A stretch of 64,000 nucleotides of DNA from Tritrichomonas musculus (lineage: Eukaryota; Parabasalia; Tritrichomonadida; Tritrichomonadidae): NCBI GenBank assembly GCA_039105265.1, contig JAPFFF010000009.1, forward strand, positions 5,146,001 through 5,210,000, given 5' to 3'. The translations under genes were made by a program, and so were the position numbers. The notes beneath the pieces are model-generated. The model was not told where the DNA came from and ran no database searches. It was given only the letters and a program-made list of their open reading frames with translations. Below, piece after piece: positions 20,039 to 30,613 of this stretch; position 1 is the first letter of the stretch; every line of letters starts with the position of its first letter.

Positions 20039-20516
20039 TAGACTTGTTATTTTGAGAATCGATATCAAAAACGTCACTTTTTTGCATCTGATACTCGATT
20101 ATCAGTTTAAAAATCTGATATCGAGATTATCGATTATCAAGATATCAGATATGAAATGTGATATGAAAATGATTGTAAACTTGATATCAATTACCGAGAT
20201 CTCGAGATCTCAAACAGATTTATCTTTTTTTATAATTGGTATTTGTGATTTTAAAATATTTAAAATAAATAATATAATGTATTGATGCTTATTTTAAGAT
20301 TAAAATCAAAAAAAATCATTCTTTTTCATGAAATATTTGAGAATGAATTACGATCATATATTTATCAAAAAGTTTAATTGAAAATTCTGATATCAAAAGC
20401 AGTGAAAAAAAATTCTCGATCTCTGAAATCGATCTCGAGAATCTGTGTATATTTATGTATCGATATCAAAAAGTCAATCAATTATCGATCTCGAGAATCG
20501 GAGAATAACAAGTCTA
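20039..20516. mobile_element. 478-bp MITE with 8-bp target duplication
   Basis: Perfect 8-bp duplication AACAGAGC at 20031-20038 and 20517-20524. Ends are TAGACTTGTTATT on the left and AATAACAAGTCTA on the right. The subterminal regions are dense in GATATC, CTCGAGATC and ATCGAT motifs on both sides, like arrays of transposase-binding sites. No coding capacity. Confidence 0.88.
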
Positions 20517-20760
20517 AACAGAGCTTTTAAATATGAAGCTTTTAAAAAAGGGAGTTATTAGAGCTGTTAAAAAATTGAAATTGTAGAGATAATCAGAAAA
20601 CATAATATTATTAAAATCATCATAAAAAAAAAAAAAAAAAAATGTGTTTAAAGGTTCTCCTTTCAAATTCAAAAGATTAAATTCAATGAGATTTCACAAA
20701 TAAAATACACATAAATATCGTTTTTAAAAATGAATTAAAATATAAAATTTATATAGAATT

Positions 20761-21398
20761 AATGAATAAAAAATATAAAAATTTTAAAATGTTAAAAATG
20801 CGTTATATAAAACCAACAAAAACGAAATATAGCATTTAGTAAAACATATATAGAAAAAAAGCATAGAAAATAATTGAGAGGGAAGATTTTTTGAGTGTAT
20901 TTTATATTTTCGCTAAAATGTATTCAAATTTGAAATAAACAAATTGAAAGAATTTCAGATGCACACAAAAAGCAAGATTATTTTTTCTATGATATTGAAA
21001 AAGCAAGATTATTTTTTCTATGATATTGAAAAATCAACTTCATAACGTATTATCTTCAAAGCTTTGTTATTGATGATTATGTTGTAAATGAGCAAGGATT
21101 AGTTAGATTAAAAAATTGAAAAATTTTCCAAATTTGAAAAATTTTTATATCTTCACAAAAGTAAAGTTCGAAAAATTTTAATTGAATTATCGTATAAACA
21201 AAAAATATATTTATCTATTAATTTGACTAGCATCATACGAAAATAAAAATAAATAAATACAATAATATTAATCAATAAAAAATAAATATACTGGAATAAA
21301 TAACAAATGTTTGAAAAATAGATTCGACTAATAAATTCCTTTGAATAAATCTATTCCAGCATATTAATTTCTTTGAATCTATTAAAAAAGAGGCAAAT
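20761..21398 (+). repeat. Left TIR of the integrase element
   Basis: 638 bp, beginning AATGAATAAAAAATATAAAA and ending near GAGGCAAAT, matched in inverted form at 27649-28286 with only a few differences. It contains an internal direct duplication of about 29 bp (AAAAGCAAGATTATTTTTTC...) that is also present in the other TIR. Confidence 0.88.
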
Positions 21399-21595
21399 TA
21401 AGTAAAAAATAATTAAAATGTTTAGTAACTTTTTTAATAAGATAAAAAATAAAAATAAATTGAAATTCACCTAATTTGACCTTTATGTTATTGTTCCCAA
21501 TTTTTTAAAAATTTAAATATCTTTAAAATTATAATAGAAATAATAAAAAATAAAAAATAAATAATAAATAAAATTTAATAATTAATATGTTTTTA

Positions 21596-22906
21596 TTAAG
21601 GCGTGTATTCAATGATGTTTAATACTCCATCTCTTTCTATATCAAACTTTGGAAGTTGATTGTATGCTGTTTCTGGAGTAGTTTCATCTTCAAAATAATT
21701 TTTTAAAGCTGAATGAAACAAAATATTGTTATAAATAAATACTATGATGGGGATATCTTTATAATCTTTCAATTTTTCTACTATCGGCCACCACCTTTCA
21801 ATTTTTGCGTTTTCTTCAGGATTTCTTGGACGAATTTTATAATGAAAAATTTTGCTTTTTTTAAGTTCTTCTTCAAAATCGTTACCAGTAAATTCTTTAC
21901 CGTTATCGGTTGTTATTTCAAAGGGATATTCATTTTCTTTGAAATTTGAGAGGCAATTATTCAAAGCTTGAGCAGCAAATTCCATTGTTTTATATTCACC
22001 AATTTCAAAATAAATTATTTTTCTTGAATAATCATCAATAAAAGCTATCAAATAATGAACTTTTTCAAAGTAAGGTGGTTTGTCCTTCAAAAAGTGGATA
22101 TCACAATGCCACAAATAATTAACCCTTGTTGCATGATATCTTGAGTCATGTACAATTTCTTTTTTTTCTTTTTGTTTTGGTGGATATAAAATATTATGTA
22201 TTTTTCTAGAATGCCATTCTGAAATATTTAATATGTTTCCAATACCCTTATATCCACCTTCCCATGAATTGTGAATCTCTGAAAATTTCTGAATGAGTTC
22301 ATCTGAAATATTGAGAGGTTTTCGACCACATTTCAAATTTCCTAAATCAATATTATAATTATTTTTAAGAAAATTGAGTAAAGTGGTTCGTTTACATTTA
22401 AAATATTTAAAAATTGATTTTAAAGAAATTGAATTGTCTTTAATTGAATCAACCAATTTATTTATTTCTGAAGCGTCCAACTGATATATATCAAATTTTG
22501 AATTAAGTATTTTTGAAAGATAAAAAAAATCTTTGTCTATTCTGGTCAATTTTTCGCAATTCTGAATTATTTTTTGATGATTGCTCAAACAATTCATTGA
22601 AATTTCTTTATTCATTATTTCATAAAGCATATCAAACATTTGAATAGTTAAAGATTTATCACCATAAACTTGACAAGTATTTTGATAAATTAAATTGAAA
22701 TCCTTTGTAAAATCGTCTATATTAAAATATTTATTATCACTTATTTTATTTTTGATTATTTCAAAGCACATTGGAGTTTTTACGATTGAATAATAATTTT
22801 TTTCTTGTTTTTCATCTGGTAATTTTTCGAAATACAGCGAAATTGGTTTTTGGGCTATTTTTTCCATAATTTGATTGAGCTGTGATCTTAAAATCTCTTG
22901 CGACAT
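21596..22906 (-). CDS. Integrase with N-terminal bromodomain (transposase of the 7.5-kb element)
   Basis: 436 residues. About 10-100 is a bromodomain: PISLYFEKLPDE, the YYSIVKTPMCFEIIKNKI block, then YFNIDDFTKDFNLIYQNTC, with Asn in the expected acetyl-lysine-binding place. About 150-235 is a helix-turn-helix region like those before IS3/IS481-type cores (GYKGIGNILNISEWHSRKIH). The rve core has WHCDIHF (Asp near 267), TTDNGKEF (Asp near 334) and NAKIERWW, giving exactly D-35-E spacing. All three catalytic acids are present, so the enzyme may be active. It would cut and join the ends of the element, and the bromodomain could guide insertion to acetylated chromatin. There is no C-terminal chromodomain. 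Confidence 0.88.
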   Translation of the reverse strand: MSQEILRSQLNQIMEKIAQKPISLYFEKLPDEKQEKNYYSIVKTPMCFEIIKNKISDNKYFNIDDFTKDFNLIYQNTCQVYGDKSLTIQMFDMLYEIMNKEISMNCLSNHQKIIQNCEKLTRIDKDFFYLSKILNSKFDIYQLDASEINKLVDSIKDNSISLKSIFKYFKCKRTTLLNFLKNNYNIDLGNLKCGRKPLNISDELIQKFSEIHNSWEGGYKGIGNILNISEWHSRKIHNILYPPKQKEKKEIVHDSRYHATRVNYLWHCDIHFLKDKPPYFEKVHYLIAFIDDYSRKIIYFEIGEYKTMEFAAQALNNCLSNFKENEYPFEITTDNGKEFTGNDFEEELKKSKIFHYKIRPRNPEENAKIERWWPIVEKLKDYKDIPIIVFIYNNILFHSALKNYFEDETTPETAYNQLPKFDIERDGVLNIIEYTP

Positions 22907-24654
22907 GTAAAAATAATTTTAACGTATTTTATTGAATTTGATTTGAATAGTTTACATACTTTTGAATGGATTCCTATTTTGGTAATTCAATATTTTTGAA
23001 TTTTTAGAATAATATAATATAATTGATAATAAAAAACATATTAATTAATAAAGAACATAATTTTATAATTGCAATTAGCTTGAAAAAAGTTTTTCAAAAG
23101 CAAAAACAGACCATAATTTGGCTATTTGGTCTAAATTTAAATAAATTCTCCGATATCTAATACGAAAAACATGAAAAGAAGTTTATTACTTATATATAAA
23201 CGATCTTTACTATGCCAAATGTTGCATTAATAAGATTTTTTTTTGAATTTCATTGATGAAAAACGATTTAAAAAATATAATTTCAGTATTTCCACTTATT
23301 TTGCAACAGTTATTATACCATAAAACCTTTATATTATATGTATAAAGAGCATATAGATTGAAATAATAGCGATTACAGCTTCGTTAAACCTGAATAAAGT
23401 CCTTAGATTTATTGCTGATGAGATTAAACCAAAAAAGGATCGTTAATTTTTATATTTTCTTGGTTAAGAATACTATTAATCAAATAAAATAAAGCAAAAG
23501 TTACGAGACCAAACTTATTTTTCATTGAATTCCTAACCTAAACAAAAATTAGCTTACACTTTCTAGTATATCAAATAGAAAAGAAAGCACTTGACTGAGT
23601 TCACTCTGTTATCATTTTCTCATTTCAAAAATTGATATAAAAATAGTATGCATTAAGGTATTTTCTTTTTTCTTTCCTTAAGCCTGAAAGTAATAATTGA
23701 TCATGCTGCTAAACGAGACTCGTTATTTGTTCCTAGTAGGTATCATAGCATAGTTAATTGTAACAATCCATATTTAGTTCTGATAGATTTATGATGGAGG
23801 TTAAAAAAAATTATTGATATTCAAACTACATTTTTCATTTAAATAGATTTGATTACTCCTTATGCTTTCTCAATCATCAGTAGTTGATAGCCTAAATTGT
23901 AAAAATGTATGGAATGCTTTATTTCTCCAGAAAAATACTAAGTTCAACAAATTGTTTTACTGTGATTGTGTTGTGAGCTTAAGGGAAGATTTTAATGATA
24001 TGAGTTAATACTTGGTAATTTATTAATTATTTGATTAAAATAAATGCATTTTTAATATTAAAAACTTCCTTATGCTCATAGAAATTAGTCAATATCAACC
24101 ATATATGTAATATAATGAAAACTTTTTTGATATTCCAATACTGTAATAAGCAAGCATAAGTCACTGAAAATCATTCATCAAAAAGGTGATTCTCAATCTT
24201 GGAAAACATATATAATCGGTTGTTTTCATTTGTTTGAGCCTATTTAAAGCTGTGACTCAAAATGAAATTTCGTTCCTAGGAATTAAGGTAGGGGAAATCA
24301 AGGTTTTCTTATCTTATATTTAATAACTAATTGAATGATAAAAAAAAATCCCATTAGTAAACTCAATAAGTATAATAATTTTCAGCATACTTCTTCAAAC
24401 TTTTGATAAAAACACAATATAAAAGGTTATAAATAGGTAAACTAGTTGAATAAACTTGAATTGTTCTATTTCACAGAACTGTTGTTGAGTTTAAAAGACG
24501 TTTTTTAAATTATAAATGAATAAATGAAAAAGGATATTATAAATATATAATATTGGTGCTTAATAACAAATTTAACATGGCCTTGAACATATATATGTAC
24601 TAATAATTATTGAAATAGAACTAAAAAAGAACAAATTTAGAGGTAAATATTTTT
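22907..24654. other. Interior of the integrase element, no gene seen
   Basis: AT-rich DNA with no long frame. A stretch near 23698-23805 reads protein-like for about 33 codons on the plus strand before a stop and may be a decayed gene, but nothing can be assigned. Confidence 0.4.
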
Positions 24655-25447
24655 TTTTGAACTTTTTAGATTTTTTCCCCTCAATTTTTTTCTTTGTATA
24701 TTTGTTCACAAATAGTTGAACTTTTTAGATTTTTTCCTCTCAATTTGGATTTTTTTAAAAAAGCTAAAAAGCATGAAAATAAGTAAATAAAATACTAAAA
24801 GAAGAAACTATAAATATTTTAATATACATAAATAGAATTTATTAAGATTTTTCTGTTGAGAAAAAAAAATCATGAAATAATAATTAGCATTTCTTTGGGT
24901 GAGAAAATTTAGATGCATTAAAATATGCAGTATTTCATCTAGCATAAACTATGAGTATATGCATTGAATAAGAAAAGCAATTATTTGTGTTTAATGAGCA
25001 AAAAAATATATCGTTTTGCACCAATTTTGTGATAAAATACAATAATCAGGTTTATTAGCCAAGAGTGAAAGCGCATTTGACATATTTGTGTTCTTTTTGT
25101 GAGAATTGTGATAATATATATCTCTTCAAAATTTGAAGCTAAATATTGGTTTCTTTTTCATCTTTTGCTCTCAATTTTTTTTATTGGATCGGTAATACCA
25201 GCATTATGCTCTTAAAAGCAGGAAATAAGGGAAATTTAGACAACGATTTTAATAAAAATTGGAAATTGCAATTCGAAGTTTATTTTTCTTCTTCATTATT
25301 GAGCATATAATGCCTGTAATGCTGTGAAATGGTGTTTATTGGTATAAAAACCTCGAATACTTACTTCTTAAATAGTAAAATTATAAAGATATTATGACAA
25401 ATAAGCATTCAAAAAAATTGAGAGTAAAAAATCCAAAAAGTTCAAAA
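24655..25447. mobile_element. Possible small nested element
   Basis: A segment of TTGAACTTTTTAGATTTTTT type at 24658-24687, duplicated at 24717-24747, reappears inverted at 25411-25445. It may be a MITE of about 790 bp, but the target duplication is not clear. Confidence 0.4.
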
Positions 25448-25836
25448 ATAAAGATTTATAGGGCTAGCACGAAATAATTAGCAAATCATTTGATAAAAAA
25501 ATCTATTCCGAATTAGCTTCGATCAAAAAAATTATTATTGTGTGCATTTTTTCCAAAAAAAAAAATTAATTTTTCCATAAATAAAATTTTACCGCAGAAA
25601 TTGTGATCAATTTTTCACAAAAAAAATTTTTTGCGAAAACGGTTTTTGGTCTAAAGTATTAACCTGTATTAATTTGAAAAAAATTTTGAGCAAAAACAAT
25701 TAAATCATGTGAAAAAAAATTTAAAAATAAAAAAAAATATTGAATAAAAAAATAAAAGAAAAAGAAAATTTTAATTAATTTTGATAAAAATAATTATGAT
25801 TATAATTTTCACTTGTCCTTTAAAGAGTTTTTATAT

Positions 25837-26307
25837 TTATTTTGTGACAAAACTTATGACATTTTCGATAGATGCATCACATAATTGATCATTTAATTCA
25901 CTATATTGAATATCTTTGAGAATTGGTATGATATCATATAATAATAAATTTGTTCTTAGCTCACATTCATGATGAGAATTTATAGATAAGCATATTAAAG
26001 TTTGTAAAATAAAAAGTAGATTCACTATATCTTCAAAAATAAAATCATTTAAATGGTCACAAATTATTTGAAATAATTGAGAATCGAAAATTATTTGAGT
26101 AGATAAATTAATTTTTGGATTCAACAAATATGTCAAACACTTGATTGATATAGATTTTGTTTTTGCTGGATATTTATGATAATTTTGGATAATTTTTGTC
26201 CATAATAAATTAGAAATAGGGTTTTCATGAAGAATGTTGACTCTGATCATAAATATTTGATAAATTGAATTTATCTTTTGATAATTGCTTGATTCTAGAA
26301 TTAACAA
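25837..26307 (-). CDS. Helical (ARM/HEAT-like) fragment carried by the nested element
   Basis: 156 residues starting MLILESSNYQKINSIYQ. It is strongly alpha-helical with alternating Leu/Ile-rich helices (ISIKCLTYLLNPKINL, EDIVNLLFILQTLICLSINS, LLLYDIIPILKDI), the look of an armadillo or HEAT-type solenoid. No specific family is recognised. A minus-strand frame just upstream (26323-26526) may be its decayed N-terminal part. Because it lies inside TIRs without a transposase, it is probably a captured host gene fragment. Confidence 0.4.
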   Translation of the reverse strand: MLILESSNYQKINSIYQIFMIRVNILHENPISNLLWTKIIQNYHKYPAKTKSISIKCLTYLLNPKINLSTQIIFDSQLFQIICDHLNDFIFEDIVNLLFILQTLICLSINSHHECELRTNLLLYDIIPILKDIQYSELNDQLCDASIENVISFVTK

Positions 26308-26454
26308 ATAGTAATTAATGTTTTATTTATGCAAAATATAATAAACTTTCTTGTTGTTGATTTCTCCCAACCTTTTTAATATTATTAATATTAAATCAAT
26401 CATTTCTTCTGAATAATAATTTTTGAGTGAATTGAGACATATCATTGCCAAAAT

Positions 26455-26575
26455 TTTTTTTTTCAAATAAGCAAAAAATTTTATTTCAATTTTCAAATAA
26501 GCAAAAAATTTTATTCCAAATTTCAATTACGCAAAAATTTTTTTATTCAAATTTCATTTAAGTAAAAAAATTTTT
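26455..26575. repeat. AT-rich tandem repeats
   Basis: Four diverged copies of a unit of about 32 bp of the form TTTCAAATAAGCAAAAAATTTTA, inside the nested element. Confidence 0.6.
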
Positions 26576-27648
26576 CATCCACAAGATGAAGTTAGTCTTA
26601 GAGATGGATTTATTAGTATTTAATAAATAATAATTTATTTGAAATAATTAATTTAACATATTATTAATGAATATACTAAATTTTTAGTTTTTTATAAATC
26701 AGATTAAGATTGCATAATTTAAAATTATATTTAAATATCTAATAATATTTTTTATAACTGCAATTTATATTAATTTTCTTGAAAATAAAAAGAAAATTGT
26801 TGCAACAATATATTTAGAAATAATTAAATTCCATATTACAAATTATTTTTATCGATAGAATTTTATATTTGAGGGAAATTGATTTCAATTTTATTCATTT
26901 TGCTTGTACTTTTTTCTCAAGAGATAGGACTAAATTCGTTATATCGAAAACCGTTTTCGAACAATGCCATAATAAATTCGTTATATTGAAAACCGTTTTC
27001 GCTAAAAAAATATTTCTATCAAAATTGCTAATAATTTCTGCGGAAAAATTTTTGTTTTTGAAATTTTTTTATTATTTTTGTCAAAATTGATTAGAAAAAT
27101 CAAAAAATTTTTATTTTCTCAAGTAAAATTCCAAATTATTTCATGCTAGCCCTATACCAATTTAGATTTTTAAAATTTGAATATTTTACATCTTTGAAAA
27201 TTTTAATCAAAAAGTTTTTAAAAATAATGAGAATTCATTCAAATAATAAAAAACACTATTTTCATTTTATGATAGAAAAACGACCATCAAACCCGTCTTA
27301 ACTAAATCAGCAAACTCTTTGAACTTAATAAATTCAAAAATATTCGCATTCGAACAATTTTTTTTTATTTTATTATTGCTAGCCTTCAATTTCAGATTAT
27401 TCAAGCAAACCACTTTTTAAAACCTTTTATGTTTTATTTTATTATTGCTAGCCTAATTTTATTATTGCTATTAAAAAAACTTAATTATTTTTTTCGATTG
27501 AAATTCAAAAAGAAACAAAAATACTTTTATTTGTATTTTTTAGCTTGTTTAACAATATATTAAGATAATTCACTTCAATGTTTAACTCTAATGTACATTA
27601 TTATAATTCATTACTATAGGAAATTTTAGTAAATGAATTCTGATTAAT

Positions 27649-28286
27649 ATTTGCCTCTTTTTAAAAGATTCAAAGGAAATTAATATGCTGGAATAGATTT
27701 ATTCAAAGGAATTTATTAGTCGAATCTATTTTTCAAACATTTGTTATTTATTCCAGTATATTTATTTTTTATTGATCAATATTATTGTATTTATTTATTT
27801 TTATTTTCGTATGATGCTAGTCAAATTAATAGATAAATATATTTTTTGTTTATACGATAATTCAATTAAAATTTTTCGAACTTTACTTTTGTGAAGATAT
27901 AAAAATTTTTCAAATTTGGAAAATTTTTCAATTTTTTAATCTAACTAATCCTTGCTCATTTACAACATAATCATCAATAACAAAGCTTTGAAGATAATAC
28001 GTTATGAAGTTGATTTTTCAATATCATAGAAAAAATAATCTTGCTTTTTCAATATCATAGAAAAAATAATCTTGCTTTTTGTGTGCATCTGAAATTCTTT
28101 CAATTTGTTTATTTCAAATTTGAATACATTTTAGCGAAAATATAAAATACACTCAAAAAATCTTCCCTCTCAATTATTTTCTATGCTTTTTTTCTATATA
28201 TGTTTTACTAAATGCTATATTTCGTTTTTGTTGGTTTTATATAACGCATTTTTAACATTTTAAAATTTTTATATTTTTTATTCATT
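27649..28286 (-). repeat. Right TIR of the integrase element
   Basis: Inverted partner of 20761-21398, with the same internal 29-bp duplication. Confidence 0.88.
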
Positions 28287-30613
28287 CAATTTTTGGCCTC
28301 TCAAAAAGCTGGGGCTTCATTTTCTCTTGGAATATAAAATTTATATAGATATATATTTCAAATGACTGAATAAAAATATTTTTATGAAATCTTATCGATT
28401 TTGTTTTTTTACAGATAGAAACCATAGAATAAAAAATCAATAAAATTTTGAATAAAAAAGATTTAATCGTTGAGGCCATATTTTTTTATTTTTCACCAAA
28501 ACTTTTTCCGAAAAATGCTCTATTGAATTATTTATTCTATGAGTTAATTCAATATTGAATAATTTACATTTTTTTTAGGAAGGAGAACCTTAAATGAAAA
28601 CATAAGGAAAAAATTCGAGAAAAATATTATTAAATCAAGGAATCAATCAAAAAGACCCAATAAAAACAATCTGAACAAAAAATTAATAAGATCTTTGAAT
28701 TTTTAAAAAGATTATAACAATATTTGAAAGTGCATTTTAAAAACATTATTTATTTGCAGTTGGAATAAACAACAAAGCAAATGTTTTTCTTTATATATTG
28801 AAATAATACAATTATTCATTTTTTTTATTAGAATCATCAAATCAAATATGCAAAATAATGCCCTATTGAGATACAAATGAAGTTGGAATAAACAACATTT
28901 AAAATTTTCATTGTAATAAACCAATTTGAAAATGAAAGTCAATGAAATCACATTATTTTCATCATTAAGTTATTCTTGGATAGTGTTTTTATTAGAAAAA
29001 ATGCTAAATTATTTAAATAAATTAAGGTGGCACTGAGTGGGTCAAAAAAAACAGAGTAATAAGGCCACCAAATAACCTCTCAATTTTTTCAATTATTACC
29101 GATCAAAAAGGTCAAATAATTTTTTTTTTTTTAGTTTGTGAAAAATGTTGTCGAGCGGTAGGGAGAGAGATAAGAAATAAAAATTTTAAAATATTGATCG
29201 CTGAGGTCAATTTTTACCTAAAATAAAACAGGGAGTTTTATTGGGTTTATCAAATTCATTATTTCATATATTTTGAATTTTCCCTAATAAATTTGCTTAG
29301 TTCATTTTACTTGTATTTTTTTCTCTTCTTAATGATATTTAAAATTTTGAAGAATTTCAGTTAAAAGCTGAATAAAATAAAATTATGATAGCACGAGTGC
29401 AGTATTTAGCTCTTGAATGCGTTTCACAAAGTTTGAAATTAAGATAAATTTTATTTTAAATAGTATTAAAAAAATAAAGCATAGTGTTGAGTCGAACAAG
29501 CGGTATCTCTTTACAATTGTGCCACATAGGAAATTTCTGTGTATAATTTTACTAAACAATAAAAAGATAATATTTCAAATAAAATGCAATTCTTTTCAAT
29601 TATTCACTTTTTGATGGTTATTAAGCCTTGGTTTTTGTATTTACAATTGTATACAACTTGTCCGTTTAAAAATTACAATTGTAATTACAATTGTAAATAC
29701 GTTATTTTCTCGATATTAGTTTTTTATTTTTATCTTGATCTACAATTATTTTTTTTATATTAAAAATGTTTTAAATAATTTAAAAATAAAAAGATAAAAT
29801 AGTAAAATGTTTTTCAAATTAAATAATATTATTTTTGATTCTTCATAAAATTTAAAAAAATTTATTCGTATTCAAAAAGTTTCATTTATACTACAAATCA
29901 AAAAATCGTTATTTTATGAAAAAATACGTTAAAAAGACGTTTATAGTATTTGTGATGTAAAAAAAATAAGGCCTAATGGTTATTCCTTCCATTTTCTGTA
30001 ATTTCTGCCATTTCCTTTATTTTGCATCAAAGAAAATAAAAAAATCCAATGCATAACTAATTTAATTAACTGCAAATGCACAAAAATATACAAAAATAAA
30101 GAATTTATTGGTTTTTTTTTTTAATAATTCTATATAAACAAATAGTAATTCAAAATAAAACCGTTATCCAAAATTTCAAAAAAAAAATCAAAAAAAAACG
30201 GTTAAAATATCCGATTTGAACACCCTTATTGAGTCAGAATATATGCAAATGTTATTAAATCATTCTTATAATAGAAAGATTCTAAACCCAATAAAAATGA
30301 AAATTTACATTTTATTCAAATAAAAATTTGATTGTTCTAAAATTTTGATCGTTGTGGTGAAATGACACATTCTTTCCAATTTTATCCCATCTGTTCACTT
30401 ATCGGCTAAACTAAAAATAGAAATATTCTGTAAATTAAAGTTTAAAATCGTTTTATTTTTTAGGATTATTTTTCTTATTACCTATAAAGTATAATTTTAA
30501 TATAATATTATTATTATCTTAATTGATTTTCTATGATAAGTAAATATTTGGTCAGCTATATTCAATCTGGGTTGCTAATTTCTTAAATATTTCATATCAT
30601 TTATTTTTTAAAT
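28287..30613. other. Long intergenic region, probably old transposon debris
   Basis: No gene. The phrase GTTGGAATAAACAACA occurs twice (about 28756 and 28872). An inverted pair GTATTTACAATTGTA / TACAATTGTAAATAC lies at 29637-29700. Short frames, such as 29417-29614, look random. Confidence 0.5.

Larger units (their letters stand above)
25461..27152. mobile_element. 1.7-kb nested transposon with TA-type target
   Basis: Ends GGGCTAGCACGAAATAATT (left) and the complement of GGGCTAGCATGAAATAATT (right). TATA lies immediately outside both ends (25457-25460 and 27153-27156), consistent with a TA or TATA duplication. The TIRs are about 200 bp but diverged, with conserved inner blocks CCGCAGAAATT and GCGAAAACGGTTTT. 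Instead of a transposase it carries the frames at 25837-26307 and 26323-26526. Confidence 0.7.
20761..28286. mobile_element. 7.5-kb DNA transposon with 638-bp TIRs and a bromodomain-integrase
   Basis: Inverted repeats at 20761-21398 and 27649-28286, nearly identical over 638 bp, enclose a single integrase gene next to the left TIR and about 4.7 kb of DNA with at least one nested element. Long TIRs plus a retroviral-type integrase recall Mavericks/Polintons, but no DNA polymerase, ATPase, protease or capsid gene is present. It is therefore either a strongly reduced Maverick or a separate integrase-based class. No clear target duplication was found at these borders. A short further inverted match (GGTTCTCCTT) lies outside at about 20652 and 28580, so the original ends may lie farther out. 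Confidence 0.8.

Noticed and set aside
20000-20285. A 94-codon plus-strand frame
   Set aside because: It overlaps the left half of a MITE with exact borders and reads its subterminal repeats.
23698-23805. A short protein-like reading inside the integrase element (DHAAKRDSLFVPSRYHS)
   Set aside because: Only about 33 codons before a stop, with no start and no family match; not enough to call a gene.
29480-29570. Minus-strand TTGTTCGACTCAA resembling a tRNA T-arm
   Set aside because: Only three stem pairs form and no D-arm or A-box can be placed upstream.
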